64,000 nt of DNA from positions 1 to 64,000 of the forward strand of contig JBBDML010000005.1 in NCBI GenBank assembly GCA_040878345.1, written 5' to 3'. This stretch comes from ZC4RG35 sp040878345. GTDB lineage: Bacteria > Actinomycetota > Acidimicrobiia > Spongiisociales > ZC4RG35. Shown here in pieces: positions 7,840-16,122 of this stretch. The notes under the pieces were generated by a model. That model saw only the letters and a program-made list of their open reading frames with translations. It had not been told where the DNA came from and did not search any database. The position numbers and the translations under genes were made by a program. How positions within the stretch are numbered: position 1 is the stretch's first letter; the number at the start of each line of letters is the position of its first letter.

Positions 7840-8462
7840 TGACGCAGATGACTGAGCCCGCGATGAATCTCGAGCCGGAAGGCGGCGAAAATCTGGAGCC
7901 GGCCAAGCCGATCAGCCCTTACGATCTGCCCGGCGACTGGTATGTGATCCACTCCTACTCCGGGTACGAGAACAAGGTCAAGGCCAACCTCGAGACCCGC
8001 ATCCAGTCGATGCACATGGAGGAACGGATATTCGAGGTCCATATCCCTATGGAGGACGTGGTCGAGTTCAAGGGGGGCAAGAAGGTCACCGTTCCCCGCA
8101 AGGTGTTCCCCGGGTACATCCTGGTGAGGATGAGCCTCGATGACGACTCCTGGTACGCAGTCCGCAACACACCGGGTGTGACCGGGTTCGTCGCAGGGAA
8201 CGCCCAAAAGCCAACCCCCCTCTCACGCCGCGAGGTGGAGCGCTTCCTCGGGGTCCAGGAGGAAGAGGAGAAGATCAAGCCCCGATTCAAGCCCGAATGG
8301 GAAGTGGGCGAGCAGGTCCGGGTGGTCACGGGCCCATTCGCCGACTTCAACGGGATCATCGAGGAGATCAACATCGACCAGCAGAAGGTGGTGGTGCTGG
8401 TCAACATCTTCGGTCGCGACACCCCGGTCGAGCTCGGCTTCGAAGACATCCAGAAGAACTGA
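7836..8462 (+). CDS. nusG: Transcription termination/antitermination factor NusG
   Basis: The 208-residue protein has a flexible acidic N-terminus of about 30 residues, then the NGN domain (WYVIHSYSGYENKVKANLET, VFPGYILVRM, NTPGVTGFV). The C-terminal KOW domain starts near residue 160 (GEQVRVVTGPFADFNGIIEE). NusG binds RNA polymerase and couples it to Rho or to the ribosomal protein S10. Translation probably starts at ATG 7836 or the next ATGs within a few codons; the choice does not touch the domains. Confidence 0.96.
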   Translation: MMTQMTEPAMNLEPEGGENLEPAKPISPYDLPGDWYVIHSYSGYENKVKANLETRIQSMHMEERIFEVHIPMEDVVEFKGGKKVTVPRKVFPGYILVRMSLDDDSWYAVRNTPGVTGFVAGNAQKPTPLSRREVERFLGVQEEEEKIKPRFKPEWEVGEQVRVVTGPFADFNGIIEEINIDQQKVVVLVNIFGRDTPVELGFEDIQKN

Positions 8463-8477
8463 TAGGTCCCCAGGAAC

Positions 8478-8906
8478 ATGGCCAGGAAGAGACTCGTAAC
8501 CACACTGAAGATCCAGTTGCCCGCTGGTCAGGCGACCCCGGCGCCCCCGGTCGGCACCGTCCTCGGGCCCCACGGCGTCAACTTGATGGACTTCGTCAAG
8601 TCTTACAACGAAGCCACTGCCGCCCAGCGCGGCCAGATCATCCCGGTCGAGGTTTCGATCTTCGAGGACCGCTCCTTCACTTTCGTCACCAAGACCCCAC
8701 CGGCCGCGGCGCTGTTGCGACAGGCGGCCAGGGTCGAGAAGGGCTCGGGTGAGCCCAACAAGACCAAGGTGGGCAAGGTGACCAAGGCCCAGGTCAGAGA
8801 GATCGCAGAGATCAAGATGGTCGACCTCAACTCGATCGATGTCGAGGGCGCGATGAAGGTGATAGAGGGGACTGCTCGATCAATGGGCATCACCGTCGAG
8901 GGTTGA
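8478..8906 (+). CDS. rplK: 50S ribosomal protein L11 (uL11)
   Basis: The 142-residue protein shows the L11 N-terminal proline-rich block (LQLPAGQATPAPPVGTVLGP, read here as KIQLPAGQATPAPPVGTVLG) and the C-terminal RNA-binding domain with GSGEPNKTKVGKVT. L11 forms the GTPase-associated centre on 23S rRNA and is needed for RelA and release-factor function. A 15-base gap follows nusG, and rplA follows closely, as in most bacteria. Confidence 0.97.
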   Translation: MARKRLVTTLKIQLPAGQATPAPPVGTVLGPHGVNLMDFVKSYNEATAAQRGQIIPVEVSIFEDRSFTFVTKTPPAAALLRQAARVEKGSGEPNKTKVGKVTKAQVREIAEIKMVDLNSIDVEGAMKVIEGTARSMGITVEG

Positions 8907-8972
8907 CGCTCTCGGGAGGCAATGGCCCGTAGTGGGAGGCCGAACAGGCCGCCTGGACCACAGGAGAAGAAG

Positions 8973-9686
8973 ATGGCACATGGAAAGAAGTACCGCGAGG
9001 CATCCCAGCGGTACGACAAGAACACCCTCTACCCGGCGTCACAGGCGCTGGAGTTGGTCAAGTCCCTGGCCCCGGCCAAGTTCGACGAGACGGTGGAGGT
9101 GGTGTTCAACCTAGGGATCGATCCCCGCAAGGCCGACCAACTGGTCCGGGGCACGGTCGCCCTTCCCCACGGCACCGGGAAGACGGTCAGGGTGGCGGTG
9201 TTTTGCCCTGTCGACAAGGAGAAGGACGCCCGCGAAGCCGGAGCCGACGTGGTCGGTGGCAAAGAGTTGGTGGAGGCGATCCAGAGTGGGCGTGAGCTCG
9301 ATTTCGATGTTGCCATCGCCACCCCTGACATGATGGCCGAGGTGGGGAAGCTGGGCCGGGTCCTCGGCCCCCGTGGCCTGATGCCGAACCCGAAGGCAGG
9401 CACCGTGACACAGGACGTGGCCAAGGCGGTAACCGAGTTCAAAGGTGGGCGGATCGAGTACCGAAACGACCGTCACGGGGACGTCCATGTCGTGGTGGGC
9501 AAAGTCTCATTCGAGGTGGACCAATTGGTGGGGAACCTGGCTTCTTTGGCCAATGAGGTGGTCCGAGCCAAGCCGGCCGCCGCCAAAGGCCGCTACCTCA
9601 TGGGCATGACGGTTTCGTCGACGATGGGCCCCGGTATCAAGGTCGACGTCGGTCACATCGATGATTTGACCTCCCTCGTCAACTGA
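8973..9686 (+). CDS. rplA: 50S ribosomal protein L1 (uL1)
   Basis: From ATG 8973 the product is 237 residues, the usual L1 length, with AGGAGAAG just upstream. An in-frame ATG at 8922 would add 17 residues with no family match and is rejected. Visible L1 blocks are KFDETVEVVFNLGIDPRKAD, LGRVLGPRGLMPNPKAGTVT and the C-terminal GRYLMGMTVSSTMGPGIKVD. L1 builds the ribosomal L1 stalk and represses its own operon by binding the message. It is the last gene before a hairpin terminator. Confidence 0.97.
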   Translation: MAHGKKYREASQRYDKNTLYPASQALELVKSLAPAKFDETVEVVFNLGIDPRKADQLVRGTVALPHGTGKTVRVAVFCPVDKEKDAREAGADVVGGKELVEAIQSGRELDFDVAIATPDMMAEVGKLGRVLGPRGLMPNPKAGTVTQDVAKAVTEFKGGRIEYRNDRHGDVHVVVGKVSFEVDQLVGNLASLANEVVRAKPAAAKGRYLMGMTVSSTMGPGIKVDVGHIDDLTSLVN

Positions 9687-9709
9687 CAAGTTCTCAGCCG
9701 TCCCAATTC

Positions 9710-9735
9710 GAAAGCCCCCGGATTCCGGGGGCTTT
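9710..9735 (+). terminator. Hairpin terminator after rplA
   Basis: GAAAGCCCCCGG and CCGGGGGCTTTC form a perfect 12-base stem around a 2-base centre, 24 bases after the rplA stop. The T-run is short (TTTCTGTT), as is common in high-GC actinobacteria. Confidence 0.8.
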
Positions 9736-10010
9736 CTGTTGAGGTTGGGGGGTTTCCGCGCCCCGGACACACCGTGGATTGTGAGGGCTTCGGTTTGCCA
9801 GGTCCACCGTCCGCACGTGCCGACGAGTCTCTGTGAACCAGGGTAGGGGCTGGTCATTAGTCGGCCACGCGGCCCTCGTATCTCGGGTCCGTGGAACGGG
9901 CGGGGGCGGTCAGGGATCCCACCCGGTACACGGAAACCCCCTGTTGTCAACTGGGCCTAGTGTCGCGCGGGGCGGGTCAGCTGTCCAGGGAGAATATGGA
10001 AATTCCCAGG

Positions 10011-10832
10011 TCATACGGTGGCCAGAAACCTCCTCATCACTTGATTGAACTCCGCGGGCTTCTCGAACGAGGGCAGGTGAGCCGCCCCGAGGATCACAAC
10101 CTCGGGTTGGTCACTGAGACGCCGCGCCAGGTAGCCGGCGGACTCGATCACGTCGGGTAGGTCGTGCTCTCCCACTACCACCAGGCAAGGGACGGCGATC
10201 TCATCGAGTCGCTCGTCGACGACGCCATCGAAGGGGATGGGGAGCTTCGCCCTGTCGGGGTAGGTCAGGTTGGGCTTGGTGTCCATGTCGATGAAAGTCG
10301 CCAAAAGGTCAGGGTCGATCTGGCCCAAGGTACGGCCCACGCCGGCAAGCCAGACCTCGGCCTCGAGCAGGACACAGCGCTGGATGTCCCCGGCCCGGAG
10401 AGCGGCGATGGCCTCGTCCTCCTGGGGAGGCTCGTTCCAGCCATTGGCGGGCTCCCACCCTGGCGCCGCCGCCCCCACCAGCACCAGGCCGATGACCCGT
10501 GTCGGGCTCTGCAGGGCGGTCTGGAGGGCGATGTCACCACCCATCGAACATCCCACCAGCACAGCCTGGTCCAGACCCAGATGGTCCATCACCGCGATCA
10601 CATCGTCGCGATCGGCGTAAGGGACCGGGTCGAAGTCGGTCCTGCCAAAGCCGCGCTGATCGAAGGCGGCCACGGTGTATGCGTTGGCCAGACCGCCGAT
10701 CTGGTCGAGCCACATTCGGCTGTCGGCAACCCCGGCATGGATGAAGACGACAGCCGGACCTTCCCCGCCAATCGAATAGTGGAGCCTGGCCCCAACCGTC
10801 TCGACGAATCCCGAGTCCATCTGTCTGACCAT
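10011..10832 (-). CDS. Alpha/beta hydrolase
   Basis: The frame is open from 11036, but its first 68 codons cover the L10 leader and promoter of the opposite strand. I start at ATG 10832, giving 273 residues. The fold signature is clear: FIHAGVADSRMW (oxyanion region), FDQRGFGRT, nucleophile elbow GCSMGG near residue 110, an acid in VVVGEHDLPD and the final His in GAAHLPSFEKP. HGG is replaced by HAG. Substrate is unknown; such enzymes include esterases and C-C bond hydrolases. The gene is inserted in reverse between rplA and rplJ and faces away from rplJ. Confidence 0.85.
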   Translation of the reverse strand: MVRQMDSGFVETVGARLHYSIGGEGPAVVFIHAGVADSRMWLDQIGGLANAYTVAAFDQRGFGRTDFDPVPYADRDDVIAVMDHLGLDQAVLVGCSMGGDIALQTALQSPTRVIGLVLVGAAAPGWEPANGWNEPPQEDEAIAALRAGDIQRCVLLEAEVWLAGVGRTLGQIDPDLLATFIDMDTKPNLTYPDRAKLPIPFDGVVDERLDEIAVPCLVVVGEHDLPDVIESAGYLARRLSDQPEVVILGAAHLPSFEKPAEFNQVMRRFLATV

Positions 10833-10840
10833 AAGTCGAA

Positions 10841-10868
10841 TTGCCCACTCTCGGGTCGGGAGTACAAT
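10841..10868 (+). promoter_or_regulatory. Promoter of rplJ-rplL
   Basis: TTGCCC (10841-10846) and TACAAT (10863-10868) are separated by 16 bases. Transcription would start near 10872-10875, exactly where the folded L10 leader begins, which supports the assignment. Confidence 0.7.
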
Positions 10869-10872
10869 CACG

Positions 10873-11012
10873 CCTGCAACTCCAATTACCTCGGCCGAAG
10901 ACCGCTGGCGTCCCAGACCCAATGGGTGAGAGCCCACCAGCGCAGGTTCGCTTCTCAGAAGCCCCTCGTCTCCTGCCGAAGGGGCTTGATTGACGTCTAG
11001 GGAGAAGCACGA
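10873..11012 (+). ncRNA. L10 leader (ribosomal protein autoregulatory RNA)
   Basis: The 5' leader of rplJ contains the L10-leader design: an outer helix CCTGC (10873-10877) with GCAGG (10942-10946), the conserved loop word CCGAAGACCGCTGG, and an inner helix CGCTGG (10903-10908) with CCAGCG (10937-10942). Next is an attenuator-like hairpin, AAGCCCCT (10959-10966) with AGGGGCTT (10980-10987). In this RNA family free L10(L12)4 complex binds the kink-turn region and lowers expression of rplJ and rplL. A GGGAG precedes the rplJ start. Confidence 0.8.
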
Positions 11013-11621
11013 ATGCCAAGACCGGAAAAGGTCCAAGCTGTTTCCGACATCCGAGAGAGGATGGAGAGCGCCGAGGCGGTGTTCCTCACCGAGTACCGAG
11101 GGCTCTCCGTCAAGGCCGTCCAGGACCTGCGCAAGGCGTTGCGCGACAGTGGGGCCGAGTACAAGGTGGTCAAGATGACCCTGGCCAAGCTGGCCGCCGG
11201 TGATGCCGGTATCGCGGGTCTCGACGACTACCTGACCGGGCCAACCGCTCTCGCCTTCGCCAACCGCGATCCGGTGGCAACCGCAAAGGCATTGAAGGAC
11301 TTCTCCAGGTCCAACGAGGTCTTGGTGCTCAAGGCCGGCTATCTGGCCGGGAATCTCCTCAGTCCTGAGGAGATATCCCGACTTGCCGAGATCGAGCCCC
11401 GGCCCGTCCTTCTCGCCAAGTTCGCAGGTGCGGCTAAGTCCCCGCTCTACAGGGCGGCCGGTTACTTCGCCTCGTTCACCCGCGATGCGGCCTCGATGTT
11501 CAGCCAGCTATTGGACAAGAAGGACTCGGGTGGTATCTCGGCCGGAGGGAGTGCCTCAGAGGCAACCCTTCCCGTCGACCAACCCGTTGAGACCGCGGCC
11601 GCCATGGCCGAGGAGGAATGA
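11013..11621 (+). CDS. rplJ: 50S ribosomal protein L10 (uL10)
   Basis: The 202-residue protein has L10 features: N-terminal RNA-binding part (VQAVSDIRERMESAEAVFLT, EYRGLSVKAVQDLRKALR, YKVVKMTLAKLA), a middle domain, and a C-terminal helix for binding L7/L12 dimers. The tail beyond about residue 170 is Ser/Ala/Glu-rich, longer than in E. coli, as is usual in actinobacteria. rplL follows after 3 bases. The upstream leader and promoter indicate regulation separate from rplKA. Confidence 0.96.
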   Translation: MPRPEKVQAVSDIRERMESAEAVFLTEYRGLSVKAVQDLRKALRDSGAEYKVVKMTLAKLAAGDAGIAGLDDYLTGPTALAFANRDPVATAKALKDFSRSNEVLVLKAGYLAGNLLSPEEISRLAEIEPRPVLLAKFAGAAKSPLYRAAGYFASFTRDAASMFSQLLDKKDSGGISAGGSASEATLPVDQPVETAAAMAEEE

Positions 11622-11624
11622 GAA

Positions 11625-12026
11625 ATGGCCGCAAAGACCAAGATGACAACTGACCAACTGCTCGCCACCTTCGAGGAGATGACCGTCCTCGAGCTGAAGG
11701 AGTTCCTCGACGCTTTCGAAGAGAAGTTCGAAGTGACCGCCGCGGCTCCCATGGCAATGGCCGCCGCCCCGGCCGCTGGTGGTGATGGCGGTGCCGCCGC
11801 CGCCGTCGAGGAGAAGGACGAGTTCGACGTGGTCCTCACCAGTGCCGGCGCCCAGAAGATCCAGGTGATCAAGGAAGTCAGGAGCCTGACCAGCCTCGGG
11901 CTCAAGGAGGCCAAGGACTTGGTGGACGGCGCCCCGGCCAATGTGCTGGAGGCGGTCGACGAGGACACGGCCAAGAAGGCCAAGGAAGTCCTCGAGGCCG
12001 CCGGCGCCACCGTCGAGCTGAAGTAG
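11625..12026 (+). CDS. rplL: 50S ribosomal protein L7/L12 (bL12)
   Basis: The 133-residue protein has an N-terminal dimerisation domain (LEEMTVLELKEFLDAFEEKF-like), an Ala/Gly-rich hinge (residues 40-62) and the conserved C-terminal domain (FDVVLTSAGAQKIQVIKEVR, LGLKEAKDLVDGAP, AKEVLEAAGATVELK). It recruits translation GTPases. In most bacteria rpoB follows; here a repeat spacer and a reversed pepN follow instead. Confidence 0.97.
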   Translation: MAAKTKMTTDQLLATFEEMTVLELKEFLDAFEEKFEVTAAAPMAMAAAPAAGGDGGAAAAVEEKDEFDVVLTSAGAQKIQVIKEVRSLTSLGLKEAKDLVDGAPANVLEAVDEDTAKKAKEVLEAAGATVELK

Positions 12027-12039
12027 GACTCGCTGAGCT

Positions 12040-12138
12040 CGTTGTACGAGAGGGCTCGGAGTCGTCGACACCGAGCCTCGTACTTGGTACTTGGTACCTG
12101 GACAGTCCTTGTACCAAGTACCGGGTACAGGTACCGGG
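12040..12138. repeat. Intergenic GTACC-type repeat, copy 2
   Basis: Between rplL and the convergent pepN stop lie tandem and inverted GTAC words: TACTTGGTACTTGGTACCTG (12080-12099), GGACAGTCC, GTACCAAGTACCGGGTAC and GGTACCGGGTTAC. CTTGGTAC and GTACCAAG can pair into a stable hairpin and may serve as a two-way terminator for rplL and pepN. Its block order matches the spacers at 56-159 and 16018-16118. Confidence 0.65.
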
Positions 12139-14685
12139 TTACGAGAAGTAGGCGCTCACCACCGGTGTCTCCCGCTGACGGAGCCTCACGTTGGCGTCGA
12201 GCTTCTCCAAGTTCTGCTCGATAGACCTGGATGCTTCCGGCAGCGGGTGCTCGGCGAAGAAGGCCTTCACGTCGGCCGCAACCTCTGGGTGGGAGAGCAG
12301 GGAGATGCCCTCGACCACCCGGGTCTTGGTCATTCCGGGCATGACTTCGAGGAGGGCATCCCATCTCGAGGCGGCGCTCTGCCACACCGCGGGTCCGGCT
12401 TTCCCCGACAGGAGCCGCGCGAACACCCAGAAACCGTCCTGTGCCCGGATATCGCCTTCGATCACCTTGTCGAGAGTCCCGATGGCGAGATCCTCTCTGG
12501 CCACGGTTGCCACCGACCGGAGGTAGCGAACCTGGTCGAGGGGAGTCCTTGCGGCCCGGTAGGTATCCCAGAGCCTGTCGTACTCACTCTCACCAGAGTG
12601 GCGGGCGAACACGGTGAGGGCCGCGGTGGCGATCTCCGGATCGGGGGTGGCTCCGTCCAGGAGATCGGCAACCACTTCCCGGCAGAGCTCGATTGTCTCC
12701 TGATGCTCGCCGAGTGCGCCCATGGTGGCTATGAGGTCGCCGCGCAGTTTCCGGTCGAGATCGCTGTCGGACGGCGAGGGCTCCCAACCGAGACGGTCGA
12801 GGGTGGGGCCGACCAGCGATCGCACGAACGCCTGAAATGCGGGGCGAGCGCTCTCGTCGAGGGCGTGGTGCTCGATCGTGGCCAGACCTGCGGTGATCAC
12901 CGACCAGATCGCCTGTTCCTTCTCGTCGGCGAACTTCCCGATCAGGTCGAGGAAGCTCGCCGAGTCGACCTGCCCGTTTCGGACGAAGGCGAGGGTGTCG
13001 GACACCAGGGCATGACGCTCGACGTCGTCGAGGGCGTCGATGTTGGTGAGGATGGCGGCGAACAGATCGTCGGAGTAGGTGGTCCGATAGAAACCGTGGC
13101 CGCCACCATTGGCCACCACCCAGTCCACCTCCCCGCCGAGATCCACCAGCATCTCGTCGTCGTCGAGGAGCACCTTGTTGTCGAACGGCTCTCCGGCCGC
13201 GGAGCCCCGAAGCTGGATCGGGACCTTCCAGATCGTGGTGTCGGTCTCATCGGGGATCACCATGAATCGTCTCTGCCCGAGACGCACCCCCCCATCGACC
13301 GGCCTGACGTCGATCTGGGGGAAACCGCGCTGGTAGACCCAGGTGTCCATGATCTCGCTCACCGGCCACTCCGAAGCGCTGTCGAGCCCGTGCCACAGGT
13401 CGGAGGTGACCGTATTCCCGAACTCGTGCTTGCGCAGGTAGTTGCCCACCCCCTTGCGGAAGTTGTCGACCCCGATGAACTCGTCGACCATGTGGAGCAC
13501 CGCCGAGCCCTTCCCGTAGGTGATCGCATCGAACATCTGGTCGACCTCTTCGGGGGCATTGACCTCGAATTCGATGGGACGGGTGCTGGCGAGCTGATCC
13601 GTGGCCATGGCCCATGGCACCTCTCCGTTGGCGAATGCGAGCCATCGCTTCCACTCGGGTCTCATGGCATTGGTGGCCTTCATCTCGAGGAAGGTGGCGA
13701 AGGCCTCGTTGAGCCACGTCCCCTCCCACCATGCCATGGTCACCAGGTTCCCGAACCACTGGTGGGTCACCTCGTGGCCGATGACGTCGAGGCTGTTCTG
13801 CAGCTCGGCCTGGCTCGCCCTCTCCTCATCAATGACCAGGTAGGCGTCCCGGTAGGTGATCAGGCCCACGTTCTCCATCGCCCCGGCGGCGAAGTCGGGG
13901 ATGGCGATGTGATCGAGCTTGTCGGCGGGGTAGGGGATCCTGTAATAGTCGGACAGGTACTCGAAGGTGAAGACCGCGTTCTGAAGCGCGACATCGGTCA
14001 GATGGAGGTTTCCCTTCGGGACGATGATCCTGATCGGTGTCCCCCGCACCACCACCGGCTCGGTGGCCTCGAACGGCCCGGCGATGAATGCGAGCAGATA
14101 GGTCGACATCTTCATGGTGGAGGCGAATCGGAAGGTGACTCTCCCGTCATGGGCCACCCGCTCCAGCTCTCCGGCGTTGGAGAAGGCCTCGACCCCTTCG
14201 GGCACGGTCATGGTCGTGGTGAAAGTGGCTTTGAATTCGGGCTCGTCCCAGCAGGGGAAGACCCGCCGGGCGTCGGTCGCCTGACACTGTGAGGTTGCGA
14301 TGGGGTGCTCGACACCTTCCTCGTCCTTGTACGCCGAGCGATACAGACCCCGTAGCTGGTCGTTGATGATCCCGGCGTAGTCGATCTCGAGCCGGTAGGG
14401 CCCCGGTGCAGCTTCCTTTTCAAGGGTCAGGGTCGCCCTGTCGTATTTGTCGTCGTAGGAGATGCCCGAGATCCCGAAACGGGTGGGTCCTGAGGTGAGG
14501 AAGGCCTCCTTGATGTCGACCTCGGCGCTGTTGAGCACGATGGCCCGGGCCGGTTCGAGGACCTCGATATCGATCCCGACCTTCCCCTGGAAGGTGAAGT
14601 CCTCCATGTCGAGATCGAGATCGATGTCGTAGTGGGAGGGGACGATGGTCCGCGGCAGGCGGAAAGAGCTCTCGGACAAGATCAC
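12139..14685 (-). CDS. pepN: Aminopeptidase N, M1 family zinc metallopeptidase
   Basis: The 848-residue protein removes N-terminal amino acids from peptides. Domain order is the M1 beta-saddle (about 1-200), the thermolysin-like catalytic domain with the GAMEN motif (AAGAMENVG) and zinc site HEVTH (residues 304-308) with the third ligand Glu327 in LNEAF, then a middle beta domain and an ERAP1-like C-terminal helical domain. Length equals that of actinobacterial PepN. No signal peptide is seen, so it should be cytoplasmic. It is a single gene, convergent with rplL and divergent from serB. Confidence 0.95.
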   Translation of the reverse strand: MILSESSFRLPRTIVPSHYDIDLDLDMEDFTFQGKVGIDIEVLEPARAIVLNSAEVDIKEAFLTSGPTRFGISGISYDDKYDRATLTLEKEAAPGPYRLEIDYAGIINDQLRGLYRSAYKDEEGVEHPIATSQCQATDARRVFPCWDEPEFKATFTTTMTVPEGVEAFSNAGELERVAHDGRVTFRFASTMKMSTYLLAFIAGPFEATEPVVVRGTPIRIIVPKGNLHLTDVALQNAVFTFEYLSDYYRIPYPADKLDHIAIPDFAAGAMENVGLITYRDAYLVIDEERASQAELQNSLDVIGHEVTHQWFGNLVTMAWWEGTWLNEAFATFLEMKATNAMRPEWKRWLAFANGEVPWAMATDQLASTRPIEFEVNAPEEVDQMFDAITYGKGSAVLHMVDEFIGVDNFRKGVGNYLRKHEFGNTVTSDLWHGLDSASEWPVSEIMDTWVYQRGFPQIDVRPVDGGVRLGQRRFMVIPDETDTTIWKVPIQLRGSAAGEPFDNKVLLDDDEMLVDLGGEVDWVVANGGGHGFYRTTYSDDLFAAILTNIDALDDVERHALVSDTLAFVRNGQVDSASFLDLIGKFADEKEQAIWSVITAGLATIEHHALDESARPAFQAFVRSLVGPTLDRLGWEPSPSDSDLDRKLRGDLIATMGALGEHQETIELCREVVADLLDGATPDPEIATAALTVFARHSGESEYDRLWDTYRAARTPLDQVRYLRSVATVAREDLAIGTLDKVIEGDIRAQDGFWVFARLLSGKAGPAVWQSAASRWDALLEVMPGMTKTRVVEGISLLSHPEVAADVKAFFAEHPLPEASRSIEQNLEKLDANVRLRQRETPVVSAYFS

Positions 14686-14776
14686 GGCCTCTCAGTCAGG
14701 GTATTGGGGGGATGGTACCGGCGTCTCCGGTAACAGAGATGTGGCTGAGACACCGGTCGCGCTTAGCCTTTCCCTG

Positions 14777-16006
14777 ATGACTCGAGAGCGGTCGACGATC
14801 CTCGTATCGCTGCACGGCCCGGACCGAGCGGGTATCTCTGCTGCCCTGATGGAGGTGTTGGCCGCCGGTGGTGCCGAGATCTACGACATCGAGCAGATCG
14901 TGATGAGACAACGTCTCACGCTCAACCTGTTGATCGGGGTGACCCCCGAGGGCGCCACCGTGCGTGACGTCCTCTACTTTGCCTGGGAGAACGGTCTCCA
15001 TGTCGAGTTCGAGGTGATCGAGCCCGCCCCGGAGCCGCTGAGGACGATGTCGGTGGTGACCGTGATCGGTCCCATCGTCGGTCCCGAGGAGTTCGGGCAG
15101 GTGGCCGGGGCCATCGCCGGAGGGGGCGCCAACATCGAGCGAATCGTTCGCCTCTCCCGATACCCGGTGATCAGCTACGAGTTGACCATCTCGGGAGGCG
15201 ACATAGACCGGATCCGGTCGACCCTGGTCGATGTGGCTGCCACCAGCCCAATCGATGTCGCCATCCAACCCGACGGGCTGGTGCGACGGGCCAAGCGGAT
15301 GGTGGTCATGGACGTCGACTCCACGCTCATCCAGGAAGAGATCATCAACTTGCTGGCCAGGGAGGCGGGGGTCGAGGACAAGGTCGCCGAGATCACTAGT
15401 GCCGCTCTCGCCGGGGAGATCGATTTCGAGGAATCGCTACGGGAGAGAGTCTCTCTGCTGGCCGGCCTCGGTCAGGACACCCTGGGCCGGGTAGCCTCGA
15501 ATGTCTCGCTAACCCCGGGGGCCCGCACCCTGATTCGCACGCTCAAGAGGCTCGGGGTGAAGACCGCCATCGTCTCCGCCGGTTTCACCCGGTTCACCAG
15601 CGCCCTGGCCGAGCAGTTGGGGATCGACTACTCCCTGTCCAATACCCTCGACGTCAAAGATGGGGTGCTCACCGGTGGTCTGGTCGGGGAGTTCGTCGAC
15701 GGGCCCCGCAAGGCACGGTTCCTCGAGGAGATCGCCAGTGCCGAGAGGATCCCCCTCGATCAGGTGGTGGCCATCGGAGACGGTGCCAATGACCTCGACA
15801 TGCTCTCGGTGGCCGGTCTCGGGATCGCCTTCAACGCCAAGCCGTTCGTCACCGAGAAGGTGGGGACCTCGATCACGGTTCCCTTCCTCGACGCCATCCT
15901 CTTCCTCCTCGGGATCGCCAGGGAGCACGTCGATGCTGCGGACGCCTCCGACCCAGGATTCGACCAGCCGATGCTGATGGAGATCCCCGGGACGCCTCCC
16001 GCCTAG
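14777..16006 (+). CDS. serB: Phosphoserine phosphatase SerB with ACT domains
   Basis: From ATG 14777 the product is 409 residues, close to mycobacterial SerB2. An upstream in-frame ATG at 14645 lies inside pepN on the other strand and is rejected. Residues 1-170 form two ACT-like modules (STILVSLHGPDRAGISAALM; MSVVTVIGPIVGPEEFGQVA), usually a serine-sensing part. The HAD phosphatase part follows: motif I VMDVDSTLIQEE, motif II VSAGF, motif III K and motif IV AIGDGANDLDML. It catalyses the last step of serine synthesis. Confidence 0.94.
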   Translation: MTRERSTILVSLHGPDRAGISAALMEVLAAGGAEIYDIEQIVMRQRLTLNLLIGVTPEGATVRDVLYFAWENGLHVEFEVIEPAPEPLRTMSVVTVIGPIVGPEEFGQVAGAIAGGGANIERIVRLSRYPVISYELTISGGDIDRIRSTLVDVAATSPIDVAIQPDGLVRRAKRMVVMDVDSTLIQEEIINLLAREAGVEDKVAEITSAALAGEIDFEESLRERVSLLAGLGQDTLGRVASNVSLTPGARTLIRTLKRLGVKTAIVSAGFTRFTSALAEQLGIDYSLSNTLDVKDGVLTGGLVGEFVDGPRKARFLEEIASAERIPLDQVVAIGDGANDLDMLSVAGLGIAFNAKPFVTEKVGTSITVPFLDAILFLLGIAREHVDAADASDPGFDQPMLMEIPGTPPA

Positions 16007-16017
16007 CTCGCTTCGCT

Positions 16018-16118
16018 CGCCGTGCTGGGTACTCAGTACTTCGTATTTGGACAGGTGGCCCCTCACCGCGCTGGGACAATCCCAGTGCCCAATGCCAAGT
16101 ACCAAGTACGGAGCGCAG
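16018..16118. repeat. Intergenic GTACC-type repeat, copy 3
   Basis: Between serB and the convergent gnd stop are GGGTACTCAGTACTTCGTAT, TTTGGACAG, then GCCAAGTACCAAGTACGGAG at the far end, with GGGACAATCCCAGTGCCC between. The outer GTACT and AGTAC words face each other, so the spacer can form a long imperfect hairpin. It carries the same block order as the copies at 56-159 and 12040-12138. Confidence 0.65.
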
Positions 16119-16122
16119 CGAC

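Noticed and set aside
9739..10010. Possible RNA gene after the rplA terminator
   Set aside because: I found no cloverleaf, no conserved RNA motif and no strong stem in this 270-base spacer.
10833..11036. N-terminal extension of the reversed alpha/beta hydrolase
   Set aside because: It covers the rplJ promoter and L10 leader on the other strand and shows no hydrolase-like sequence; the ATG at 10832 gives the usual length.
12091..14292. 733-codon plus-strand frame opposite pepN
   Set aside because: It is the mirror of the pepN reading frame, a common effect of GC-rich codons; the minus strand encodes a full M1 peptidase.
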